Shown piece by piece: positions 22,507 to 30,278 of a DNA stretch of 64,000 nt (positions within the stretch are counted from its first letter, which is position 1; every line of letters starts with the position of its first letter). A program made the translations under genes and the position numbers. The DNA comes from Parahaliea mediterranea (lineage in GTDB: Bacteria; Pseudomonadota; Gammaproteobacteria; Pseudomonadales; Halieaceae), in NCBI RefSeq assembly GCF_003402235.1, contig NZ_QEWO01000001.1, positions 1,178,001 to 1,242,000 on the forward strand, given 5' to 3'. Below the pieces are notes generated by a model. It was not told where the DNA came from, ran no database searches, and was given only the letters and a program-made list of their open reading frames with translations.

Positions 22507-25269
22507 CTAGAGTGCCACACGCAAACCCAAATAGTATCGTCTGCCAATAACATCATAGTGCATCGCATTGGTTGCAATGTTGCTGATGAAGTTGCGCGGC
22601 AGCATCGGTGGCTCTTTATCGCCCAGATTGGTGATACCACCGTAGAGTTCCAGTCTGTCCAGGCCCTTTAGACTAAAACGGTAGGAACCCGACACGTCAA
22701 AGTAAGTGACAGAGGGAACACTGTTGTCAGCGGCTGACAACTCTTCACCAGTCCAGTTGGGATTGTACTTGCCCGAACTGATGTAACGCATCTGACCGTA
22801 AACGCCCCAGGGACCGCGGTCGTAAGAAAGCGCTAACCGAGAGCGTGTTTCCGGTGCACCGAAGTTGGTCACCAGCCCCATCTCACCGATCACATCTACC
22901 GGGTTGGTTCCGGAGACATCGACTTCCTTGTTAAGCAGATAGCTGGCCAGCAGGTTGACGCCCAGCGTACCGCCTGCCAAAGCGACAGAATAGGTAGACG
23001 AGAAGTCCAGTCCCTCAACATCGAGAGAGCCGAGATTCAGTAGCGGATTGACCACCTCCATGATGTTCTGACTATCATCGAAGGAGATCAACTGGCACAT
23101 GCTGTTGTCACCCTCCGCGCAACGGTCAACAATCTGCTGGTCGGTGGATCTGTCGATGGCGTCGGTGATACTGATATCGTACCAATCAAGCGACACCTTG
23201 AAATCCACGGCCATCGGGGACCAGACAACACCGACCGTTCTGGTTTTCGACTCTTCCTGCTCCAAGCTCTCGTTGCCCACGAGTATCCGGGATATAGCAT
23301 CAGTATTGCCGGTAAACGGATTGGTCACATTGCCAAAGAGCAGAGTCGCTTCAAGAAACTGCTCACCAATGCTCGGCGCCCGAATATCCTGCGACACCGT
23401 TCCGCGAAACACTAGCGAATCCAATGGCTGATAAACCAGGCCCGTTTTCCAACTGGTAGCATTACCCACTGAACTATAGTCCGCCCAGCGTACCGCCGTG
23501 TTGAAATCCAGGCTCTGGCTACCGGAAATCAGCGGAATGGCCCACTCGGTGAAAGCTTCCGTCACATCCATCCTGCCATCAAGGGGCTTGGCATTAACAA
23601 TGATGAAGGCAGAGTTGAGGTCGTTCTCGCTGACGGTCCGATCCAGCGATTCTTCGCGATAGTCGACACCGAAAGCGGCGACAATCGGCCCTGCCCACCC
23701 CTCCACGATATCGCCGCCGGTACTGATCGAGAACACATCCTGGTCAAGCTTGGTGCGCGACCTGCCGGTATCGGTAATGTAGTCGATAGCACCCTGGCTA
23801 AGGGAGCCTTTACCAAACAGGTTAGCCGGGACACAACCGGGGGCGCCATTAGCGCCGCCCACATTGGCCCGGCAAACGATGTCACCCGTGCTCGGGTCGC
23901 GCACTGCATCGGCCGCAAAACGCAGGTTCTGGACCAGCAGATTGCGGGGCTGCGCGTTGGTGAAAGTGGCATTGCCGTACTGGTAGTAGGCTTCCCACCA
24001 CCCGCTATCGCCATAATCTCCCTCAAAACCTAGAACAAATCGCTTGTTCTTGTTTTCAGAGACCGAGGCAATGGGTGCAAAGTCCTCGAAGGTTCGGTAC
24101 AGAGGGAACGCGGCAATGCCGTGCTCGTCCATGGTGGTTTGCACGCTTTCCGGAAGAAAGGGGTTGCCCGACAAAATGACTGGATCGCCAAATCTGAAAG
24201 CGTCAATCAACGCTCCATTGGATTCAGTCGTGGTGTAACTGCCCTCGCCAAAAAAACGTACTGCGTTGCTGAGGTCATAGCGCACCGAGCCGAGCAAAGC
24301 ACTGCGCTCCACCGGTATATCCAGGGCGGTATTGTCACTAAGGTAGGAACCGCTACCACCGATCATGTGTGTACCGCTGGAGAAAGCGCCAAGTTCACGC
24401 GGGATCGCGCTCCCATCGGGCATGAACTCCAGGTTGTCAATCGGGGATGAACCATCTCCCAGAGTGACGCCATTGGGCGAGCCAAGGTACAAGGCAGCGC
24501 CGGGCCGGATAATCTGTCCGGGAATACCGTCGTTGGGGCCCGTGTCATCCGGGTTACGTAGAATGGCCCAGTGCTCGTTTGACCAGCTCCTGGCTGAGGA
24601 AGCCGGCACACCATCGTTGTTGAAAACATCCGCGGCAACCACAAAGTGGCCGCGGTTATCAGCAAATTGCTGCCCGTAGGCTGCAGAGACGCGCTGATTT
24701 TCGGCATCACCCTTGGTAGAGCGGCCGCCCTGTACATCAAACTTTGCGCCTTCCAGTTCGTCATCGAAAACAATGTTCACCACACCCGACACGGCATCGG
24801 TACCCCAGGCCGCCGAGGCACCACCGGTTACAATGTCGACGCGCTTGATGATCACTGCGGGTATGGCCGCCACGTTGACAATGCCATTCTCATCAAAAGG
24901 CACATGGCGTCGCCCATTGACCAAAACCAGATTTCGATTTGCACCCAACCCGCGTAAATCGAGGCCGCTTACGCCGTTCTGGCGCGAGTTCAGTGTGGAC
25001 GATTGCGGGCTCAGGGAAGCGCTGAATGAGGGGACCTCATTGACGAGATCAGCAATGTTGGTAACACCACGGGCCTCCATATCTGCGGTACCCAGCATGG
25101 TTACCGGTGTCGGTGCCTCGTAGCCTGATTCCTTGATGCGAGATGCGCTGATTACCACCTCTTCCAGCGCCGTACTGGTTGCGCGCTCGGCATAAGCAGG
25201 CTGTTGAGCTGCAGTGAGCAGCGCAATCGCAGCAGCAAGGTGCTTCGCATTCAGCGTTGAAGATGTCAT
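22507..25269 (-). CDS. TonB-dependent outer membrane receptor (large, carbohydrate/peptide-type)
   Basis: A 920-residue receptor with a signal peptide ending near residue 27 and a TonB-box-like ALEEVVISASRIKE. The plug carries NEVPSFSASLSPQSS, the LRGLGANRNLVLVNGRRH segment and GAKFDVQGG. The barrel ends in the family terminus YYLGLRVAL. The LVNGRRHVPF and GASAAWGTDAVSGVVN pattern is typical of the large receptors that import oligomeric or peptide nutrients in marine gammaproteobacteria. A TTTCG-N4-AGAAA motif lies about 75 bases upstream. Codon use looks less GC-biased than in the flanking core genes. Confidence 0.93.
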   Translation of the reverse strand: MTSSTLNAKHLAAAIALLTAAQQPAYAERATSTALEEVVISASRIKESGYEAPTPVTMLGTADMEARGVTNIADLVNEVPSFSASLSPQSSTLNSRQNGVSGLDLRGLGANRNLVLVNGRRHVPFDENGIVNVAAIPAVIIKRVDIVTGGASAAWGTDAVSGVVNIVFDDELEGAKFDVQGGRSTKGDAENQRVSAAYGQQFADNRGHFVVAADVFNNDGVPASSARSWSNEHWAILRNPDDTGPNDGIPGQIIRPGAALYLGSPNGVTLGDGSSPIDNLEFMPDGSAIPRELGAFSSGTHMIGGSGSYLSDNTALDIPVERSALLGSVRYDLSNAVRFFGEGSYTTTESNGALIDAFRFGDPVILSGNPFLPESVQTTMDEHGIAAFPLYRTFEDFAPIASVSENKNKRFVLGFEGDYGDSGWWEAYYQYGNATFTNAQPRNLLVQNLRFAADAVRDPSTGDIVCRANVGGANGAPGCVPANLFGKGSLSQGAIDYITDTGRSRTKLDQDVFSISTGGDIVEGWAGPIVAAFGVDYREESLDRTVSENDLNSAFIIVNAKPLDGRMDVTEAFTEWAIPLISGSQSLDFNTAVRWADYSSVGNATSWKTGLVYQPLDSLVFRGTVSQDIRAPSIGEQFLEATLLFGNVTNPFTGNTDAISRILVGNESLEQEESKTRTVGVVWSPMAVDFKVSLDWYDISITDAIDRSTDQQIVDRCAEGDNSMCQLISFDDSQNIMEVVNPLLNLGSLDVEGLDFSSTYSVALAGGTLGVNLLASYLLNKEVDVSGTNPVDVIGEMGLVTNFGAPETRSRLALSYDRGPWGVYGQMRYISSGKYNPNWTGEELSAADNSVPSVTYFDVSGSYRFSLKGLDRLELYGGITNLGDKEPPMLPRNFISNIATNAMHYDVIGRRYYLGLRVAL

Positions 25270-25344
25270 TTTTGCTTCCTCTATGGGGAATTGGTTTTAT
25301 CTGCAGCTTTGCTGAATCAATCGACATCCACAGTAACATGCTTT

Positions 25345-25358
25345 TTTCGTTTTAGAAA
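25345..25358 (-). promoter_or_regulatory. Candidate XRE-cupin operator upstream of the TonB receptor
   Basis: TTTCG-TTTT-AGAAA, an imperfect form of the TTTCG-N4-CGAAA palindrome found upstream of three other units in this block. A second, weaker TTATTAGAAAA-type copy follows at about 25368-25378. The site is about 75 bases before the receptor ATG at 25269. Confidence 0.45.
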
Positions 25359-25413
25359 GTTTTTGCTTTATTAGAAAATTCCGTCACCCGTTCACGCAAG
25401 TTCTAACGTTCCT

Positions 25414-26541
25414 TTACAAACGGCCAGGCGCGACCCAGGCCGGGTCAAACCCCAATGCCGCAAGATCTGCCGGAATGCCACTGCCCGCAATCTGCGCAGC
25501 GGCCAGCCTGGCCGTCGCGGGCGCCATCTGAATACCATGACCACCCTGTCCCGCTAGCCAGAAGAAACCATCGACGTCATTGGCATATCCAAGCACTGGG
25601 CTGCGATCGGCAACAAAGCTGCGCAACCCTGCCCAACTGTGTTCAACCCGGCGGACTTCAAGCCGCAATGCCGCCTGCGCATAGTGAACGGCATAGGCCA
25701 CATCAAGTTCCTCAGGCCGGGCATCGCAAGCCTCGGACAAGTGCTCGTCCGCGGGCGACGCGAGGATCAGCCCGGCATCGGGTTTAAGGTAGAAGGAGCC
25801 ATCCGTTGCCATTATCAGAGGCCAGCCGGACACCTCGCAGCCCGGCGGAGGTTGCAGCAACACCGCGGTTCTCCTCAGGGGCATCAGGCCAATCGGATTT
25901 ACCCCGGCCAGCCTGGCTACCTGATCGGCCCAGGCACCAGCAGCGTTGACCAGTAGCGGCGCTGAATAGACAGTGTCCCGGGTTTGTACCTGCCAGCACT
26001 GTTGCCGGCGCTCGATGGCTACCGCTTCTGCATTATTGACCAGCCTGCCCCCGTGCTGGCGCAAAATGCGGAGATAGCCTTCGTGCAGGGCGTGGACGTC
26101 GATATCGTGCACATCGGGTTCAAACCAGCCGCTGGACGCATACTCGTCACGAATAAGGGGAATGCTGTGGCGAATGAATGCCGTGTCGACCTGGGCAATA
26201 CCGGCAAAAGTCGCTCGCAAGCGATCAAAGTCCACACTGGCCTGGGCCTTCTGTGCGGGAGTGCACAGCGACAACAGGCCGCGCTGGTGCAACAGAGTCG
26301 GCACCCGGAAGACCGAGGGCGGCTCTTGCAAGATGCTCCGGCTGCAAGCCGTCAGGTAGTGCAGGGCCAGGTTGTCAGCCCCGTAGGAAGGAATGTAGGC
26401 CGCAGCAGAACGACCGGTTGCATGATAGCCAGGCTGTTCCTCCCGCTCCAGCAGCAATACTCGATTACCGTCGCAGAGCTCTGCGGCAACGGATGCACCT
26501 GCCATGCCTGCGCCGACGATAATGATATCGAACGTTTCCAC
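25414..26541 (-). CDS. FAD-dependent DAO-family oxidoreductase (glycine/D-amino acid oxidase type)
   Basis: A 375-residue flavoprotein with the FAD-binding motif IIVGAGMAGASVAAEL, then GYHATGRSAA, typical of the DadA/glycine oxidase-like group. The C-terminal FAD contact is DGFFWLAGQGGHGIQMAP. Members oxidise amines or D- and N-methyl-amino acids to imino acids. The start is GTG 26541 with AGGAGG eight bases before; a TTG one codon upstream is possible. A RidA gene, whose family removes the reactive imines such enzymes make, lies next upstream, with a perfect palindrome in between. Confidence 0.85.
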   Translation of the reverse strand: METFDIIIVGAGMAGASVAAELCDGNRVLLLEREEQPGYHATGRSAAAYIPSYGADNLALHYLTACSRSILQEPPSVFRVPTLLHQRGLLSLCTPAQKAQASVDFDRLRATFAGIAQVDTAFIRHSIPLIRDEYASSGWFEPDVHDIDVHALHEGYLRILRQHGGRLVNNAEAVAIERRQQCWQVQTRDTVYSAPLLVNAAGAWADQVARLAGVNPIGLMPLRRTAVLLQPPPGCEVSGWPLIMATDGSFYLKPDAGLILASPADEHLSEACDARPEELDVAYAVHYAQAALRLEVRRVEHSWAGLRSFVADRSPVLGYANDVDGFFWLAGQGGHGIQMAPATARLAAAQIAGSGIPADLAALGFDPAWVAPGRL

Positions 26542-26590
26542 CAAACCGACCTCCTGCGATGATTGGGCATAGCAGGTATATTACATAAAT

Positions 26591-26606
26591 TTTTCGTTTA
26601 CGAAAA
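26591..26606 (-). promoter_or_regulatory. Candidate XRE-cupin operator upstream of the oxidoreductase
   Basis: A perfect palindrome TTTTCGT-TT-ACGAAAA, seven-base arms, 50 bases before the GTG at 26541. It is the best-conserved of four similar sites in 25.3-27.9 kb. A second partial ATTCGAAAAC lies just beyond it. Confidence 0.6.
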
Positions 26607-26671
26607 TATAATTCGAAAACAACCAATCGGAATGATGGCGAGTGGCGGGGTGAGTAACTCCCGGGAATGTG

Positions 26672-27058
26672 TCAGTACGCGGCGACGGCTTCTATCTCCA
26701 CCTTGGCGCCAGGCAGCATGAGATCAGCCTGCACGGTGGAGCGTGCCGGCCGGTGTTCACCGAAGAACTCCCGGTAGGCCGCGTTGAAGCCCTGAAAATC
26801 GGCGGTATCGGTGAGCCAGACCGTGATTTTTACGATACTGGTGGTTTGAAGATTCTCCAGGGCCAGAAGCCGCTGGATATTTTCCAGGCAAAGCCGTGTT
26901 TGCTCAGCGATGCTGCCGGTGCAAAGTGCGCCATCCGGGTCGAAGGCCAACTGGCCAGAGGTAAACAGCAAACCTGCGCTGCGGTATGCGGCAGACAATG
27001 GGGCCCTACTGCCATCTGGCAAAACGATGTCATTTCCTACGGGTTGGGGTGTAGCCAT
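26672..27058 (-). CDS. RidA-family imine/enamine deaminase
   Basis: A 128-residue YjgF/YER057c/UK114 (RidA) protein. It has SAAYRSAGLLFTSGQLAFDPDGAL, QTRLCLENIQRLLA, VKITVWLTDTADFQGFNAAYREFF, and the C-terminal RSTVQADLMLPGAKVEIEAVA with the family arginine and the catalytic region glutamate. RidA hydrolyses 2-imino acids and enamines to ketoacids and ammonia. I start at ATG 27058 with an AAGAAGAGA region upstream; an upstream GTG at 27064 adds two residues. Its pairing with an amino acid oxidase-type gene fits disposal of the imine product. Confidence 0.9.
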   Translation of the reverse strand: MATPQPVGNDIVLPDGSRAPLSAAYRSAGLLFTSGQLAFDPDGALCTGSIAEQTRLCLENIQRLLALENLQTTSIVKITVWLTDTADFQGFNAAYREFFGEHRPARSTVQADLMLPGAKVEIEAVAAY

Positions 27059-27134
27059 GGGCACATCTCTTCTTGGGTTGCTTGAATGTGTACAGGGGCT
27101 GTCGAATCAGCGCCTGCTTGCCATTGTAGCATCT

Positions 27135-27150
27135 ATTTCGTTTTCGAAAT
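27135..27150 (-). promoter_or_regulatory. Candidate XRE-cupin operator upstream of ridA-like gene
   Basis: ATTTCG-TTTT-CGAAAT, perfect six-base arms, 77 bases before the RidA ATG. A separate palindrome AGAAATTTCT occurs at 27164-27173, close to the end of the XRE gene. Confidence 0.55.
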
Positions 27151-27186
27151 GTATATCCCAAAAAGAAATTTCTGCTTATCCCGCTT

Positions 27187-27822
27187 TCAGGTGCGGAAAA
27201 TATCGGACACGTTCTGATAGCCTTCCAGCGACATGCTCATCAGGATGTGGGCATCTTTACGCCCCAGCGAAACGTAATGGTGACCCATGGAAGAGTCGAA
27301 TAGGATACTGTCGCCGGCGGACAACTGCACGGGTTGATACAACTCAGTATGAAGTTCCAGTTTGCCGCTAAGGACGTAAAGAAATTCCTGGCCATGGTGG
27401 CGATGCCAGGGGAGTTCCGGATCAAAGACGCGCGACTTCACCACAGCCTTGAGGTACCCCTGCTGGTGGTTGGACACATCGCTGCACAGCACTTCGTACT
27501 CCATATCAAGAGCCTCAAACACCGCCCCCTGTCCACCCGGGGTAATTGCCCGGCGCCCCTGCATAGCACTGACCGGATTGGTCAGGTCGGTCACTGGCAA
27601 ACCGAGCCCATTGGCCAGTTTGTTGACACTGGTAAAGTTCAATTGGGTCTTTCCGTGTTCCAGCTTGGAAAGCGTGCCCACTGATATTCCTGTTTTCTCT
27701 GCCACTTCGGCCAAGGTCCAATCGTGGTCCTTACGCAATTGCCGAAGGCGGCGCCCGATCATATTGGCTGGCGGTGTCACATCCGCAGCGCTGTTTTTCC
27801 TTGCCGTTTTCTTCGAGGCCAC
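27187..27822 (-). CDS. XRE-family regulator with C-terminal cupin domain
   Basis: A 211-residue regulator. The HTH_3 domain covers about residues 22-78 (IGRRLRQLRKDHDWTLAEVAEKTGISVGTLSKLEHG). The cupin domain covers about 120-205, with PWHRHHGQEFLYVLSG as motif 1 and DSILFDSSMGHHYVSLG as motif 2. Such XRE-cupin proteins (PuuR-like) sense small amines, amino acids or their derivatives. Start is GTG 27822 with GGAGG six to seven bases before. It lies directly upstream of the RidA-oxidoreductase-receptor block and downstream of the amidohydrolase/asparaginase unit. Repeated TTTCG-N4-CGAAA palindromes make this protein the obvious candidate for their recognition. Confidence 0.88.
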   Translation of the reverse strand: MASKKTARKNSAADVTPPANMIGRRLRQLRKDHDWTLAEVAEKTGISVGTLSKLEHGKTQLNFTSVNKLANGLGLPVTDLTNPVSAMQGRRAITPGGQGAVFEALDMEYEVLCSDVSNHQQGYLKAVVKSRVFDPELPWHRHHGQEFLYVLSGKLELHTELYQPVQLSAGDSILFDSSMGHHYVSLGRKDAHILMSMSLEGYQNVSDIFRT

Positions 27823-27896
27823 CTACTTCCTCCCGTATTCCAAACCGTATTGACCCGTGAGCAATAGCCACGATGGCGAAGCATTGCACAGATACG

Positions 27897-27910
27897 TTTC
27901 GATATCGAGA
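27897..27910 (-). promoter_or_regulatory. Candidate autoregulatory site upstream of the XRE-cupin gene
   Basis: TTTCG-ATAT-CGAGA, one mismatch from the TTTCG-N4-CGAAA palindrome, 75 bases before the GTG start of the regulator. The core TCGATATCGA is perfectly symmetric. Confidence 0.35.
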
Positions 27911-27953
27911 AGGCGGCACTAGCGCTGGTTTATATCACCGGTTGAAAGCGCAA

Positions 27954-28514
27954 TTACTTGCCATTTGGCAATTCGAGGTCCTCGAAGCGATTGGCTGCCA
28001 CATTTTTTACCACCCGGTTGGCGTCAAAAATCCTGCCATTCATTGCCACGTAAACACCCGGCGGAACACGCTGTAGTGCGCCGATGGCACAGCCAATGTT
28101 GAACACCGCATCAGACCCGGAAAACGCGGCGGGCTGCAGGGCCCCGGTCAGCACAATGCGCTTGCCGGGAATGCCGGCAAGGCTTTTGGCGGTGGCAACC
28201 ATGCCGTCGGTGCCATGGGTGATGAGGATGTAATCTGCTTCACACCGCTCAGCAAGCCCGCGAATGCTGCTCCGGTCGGCGCCGTCCATGTCCAGGCTGT
28301 CCTTGCGCATGGCGGATTCCATCGTGAACTGAAATCCCACGCCCAGCCTTACCAGCAATGCTCCAATTACCGGCTCACCGACCTGATAGTCACTCTTGGC
28401 GTCAAAGTAGATCTTGTCGATGGTTCCACCAGTGGTGATGATATGAAGCTTCAATCCGGTCTGTTGCCGCCTCGGCTCGGTGGAGAAGCCGACCAGGCCT
28501 ACCCCAGCGCTCAT
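27954..28514 (-). CDS. Short asparaginase-domain protein
   Basis: A 186-residue protein with only the N-terminal half of a type I/II asparaginase. The first threonine motif is TTGGTIDK. The second motif, ILITHGTDGMVATAKSL, carries the Thr-Asp pair, and VLTGALQPAAFSGSDA follows. Full asparaginases are 320-350 residues; this ends shortly after about the first domain, like the known stand-alone short family. The start (ATG 28514) overlaps the amidohydrolase stop in ATGA, showing coupling. A TTG at about 28454 would give a protein opening KLHIITTGG. Amide hydrolysis of D-asparagine, glutamine or N-acyl amides is conceivable. Confidence 0.75.
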   Translation of the reverse strand: MSAGVGLVGFSTEPRRQQTGLKLHIITTGGTIDKIYFDAKSDYQVGEPVIGALLVRLGVGFQFTMESAMRKDSLDMDGADRSSIRGLAERCEADYILITHGTDGMVATAKSLAGIPGKRIVLTGALQPAAFSGSDAVFNIGCAIGALQRVPPGVYVAMNGRIFDANRVVKNVAANRFEDLELPNGK

Positions 28515-30235
28515 GACCGGTCCGCCGCGCGGTAACCGGGCCCGCGCACTGCACGGCCGGGCTTTGCCCCGGTGTGCACTCCATTGCGCAATACCGGCAC
28601 GCCATTCACCAGTACATGATCGACCCCCGTCGACAGCTGATGCGGCTCGGTATAAGTGGCGTGATCGGTTATGGCGGCCGGGTCAAACACCACAATATCC
28701 GCGTAGTAACCCTTGCGAAGCAGCCCGCGATCACCAATACCCAGGTTGCTGGCTGGCAGGGAGGTGAGCCGGCGCAGCGCCTCGGACAAGGTAATTACCT
28801 GCTCGTCTCGCACGTACTTGCTCAATAGACGACTGAAGGTGCCGTAGGCTCGGGGATGGACGCTCTGTTTGAGGAAAACGCCTTCTGGCGCCAACACTGG
28901 CGCATCAGACTGGAAGGTTACCCAGTCGCGCTCGATCTGCTTCTTGAGGTTGTCCTCGGACATCATGAAGTACACAGCTTCTACCCGGCTATTGTCTTCC
29001 ACCACCAGATCGATAATGGCTTCCGCCGGGGTCTGGGAACGCATCCGGGCGACCTCGGCCAGTGTTTTGCCAAGGTACTGGCGCAACTCTGGCTTGCGAA
29101 AACCCACCAGCAGCACATTGTCTGCACCGCCTGAGGCCACGTAGACGTTTTCCCAGTTGTCGCCAGGCATCTCGATTTCACGCAGTAACTGCGGGCGCAG
29201 GGCGGGGTCGCGCAATCGGGCCATCCAGGCCTCGACACCGCCTTCCTGCACCCAGGGCGGCATTGCCGCACTGAGCCCGGTACTGCCGGCAATGTAGGTA
29301 TACATATTGGCTCGGATGTCGACCCCCTGCTCGCGCGCCGCTTCGATGGTGGCGATGGCCTGGTCCATTTTCGGCCAGTTGTCACGCCCGGCAGCCTTGA
29401 GGTGATAGATCTCCACCGGTGCCTCTGCCGCGCGGGCAATGGTGAGCATTTCTTCAATGCCTTCCAACAGGCGATCGCCCTCTGAGCGCATATGGGCCAT
29501 GTAGTAGCCGCCGTACTCACCGGCCACTTCGGTCAGCGCAATCAACTCCTCGGTTGAGGCAAACGAGCCCGGCGGATAGATCAATGCCGAGCCGAGCCCC
29601 ATGGCGCCCTCCTCCATGGCCTGCGCGACATCCGCTCGCATGGCCTCCAACTCCGCGTCGCTCGGAGGGCGATTGTCGGCGCCCAGGTGCTTGACCCGCA
29701 CAGTGGTTGCACCGACAAAGGACGCGATATTGGGCGACACACCGCGCAACTCCAGATAATCGAGAAACTCTCCGAGGGTATTCCACTCGATGTCATAGCG
29801 AATATTGGTCTGCCGGGCGCGGCTAATGGCCTTCATCGGCTCGTTCAGTGGCCCCATCGACCAGCCCTCGCCGAACACTTCAAGGGTGACGCCCTGGGTG
29901 ATATCTGACACACCGCGGCCATCCTCGATCAGGGCGTCTGCGCCCCAGCTGAGCATATTGATGAAGCCGGGGGCCACTGCCCGGCCGGCGGCGTCGATCA
30001 CCAATGTCGCGCTGGCGCCATCCAGGTCTCCAATCGCGGCAATGCGGTCGCCGCTGACCGCGATGTCGCCGGCGACACCCGGCGCCCCGCTGCCGTCGTA
30101 GATAATACCGTTACTGATCAGCACGTCGTAAACGGGTGCCGCCAGCGCCGCCACAGGCAACAGGTAACAGGTGGCTGCGGCAAGCAGGCCGCGCAGTGCG
30201 GCCTGAAGGCCATGTTCTCTCGATGTAATGGTCAC
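28511..30235 (-). CDS. N-acyl-D-amino-acid deacylase-like amidohydrolase, HxH motif replaced
   Basis: A 574-residue exported protein (signal peptide to about residue 33) of the D-aminoacylase branch of the amidohydrolase superfamily. It has APGFINMLSWGAD where the metal-binding HxH normally stands (residues 94-98), EVFGEGWSMGP, YHLKAAG with the conserved lysine, FQSDAP near the last aspartate, and the C-terminal GYYADIVVFDP. D-aminoacylases free D-amino acids from N-acyl forms. The lost HxH may mean one metal ion or altered chemistry; the family contains such members. Start GTG 30235, with GGAGA upstream. Confidence 0.82.
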   Translation of the reverse strand: MTITSREHGLQAALRGLLAAATCYLLPVAALAAPVYDVLISNGIIYDGSGAPGVAGDIAVSGDRIAAIGDLDGASATLVIDAAGRAVAPGFINMLSWGADALIEDGRGVSDITQGVTLEVFGEGWSMGPLNEPMKAISRARQTNIRYDIEWNTLGEFLDYLELRGVSPNIASFVGATTVRVKHLGADNRPPSDAELEAMRADVAQAMEEGAMGLGSALIYPPGSFASTEELIALTEVAGEYGGYYMAHMRSEGDRLLEGIEEMLTIARAAEAPVEIYHLKAAGRDNWPKMDQAIATIEAAREQGVDIRANMYTYIAGSTGLSAAMPPWVQEGGVEAWMARLRDPALRPQLLREIEMPGDNWENVYVASGGADNVLLVGFRKPELRQYLGKTLAEVARMRSQTPAEAIIDLVVEDNSRVEAVYFMMSEDNLKKQIERDWVTFQSDAPVLAPEGVFLKQSVHPRAYGTFSRLLSKYVRDEQVITLSEALRRLTSLPASNLGIGDRGLLRKGYYADIVVFDPAAITDHATYTEPHQLSTGVDHVLVNGVPVLRNGVHTGAKPGRAVRGPGYRAADRS

Positions 30236-30278
30236 TCGTAAAGGTCTCCACTGATTTTGCTACTCGGCAGCGTCGGGC

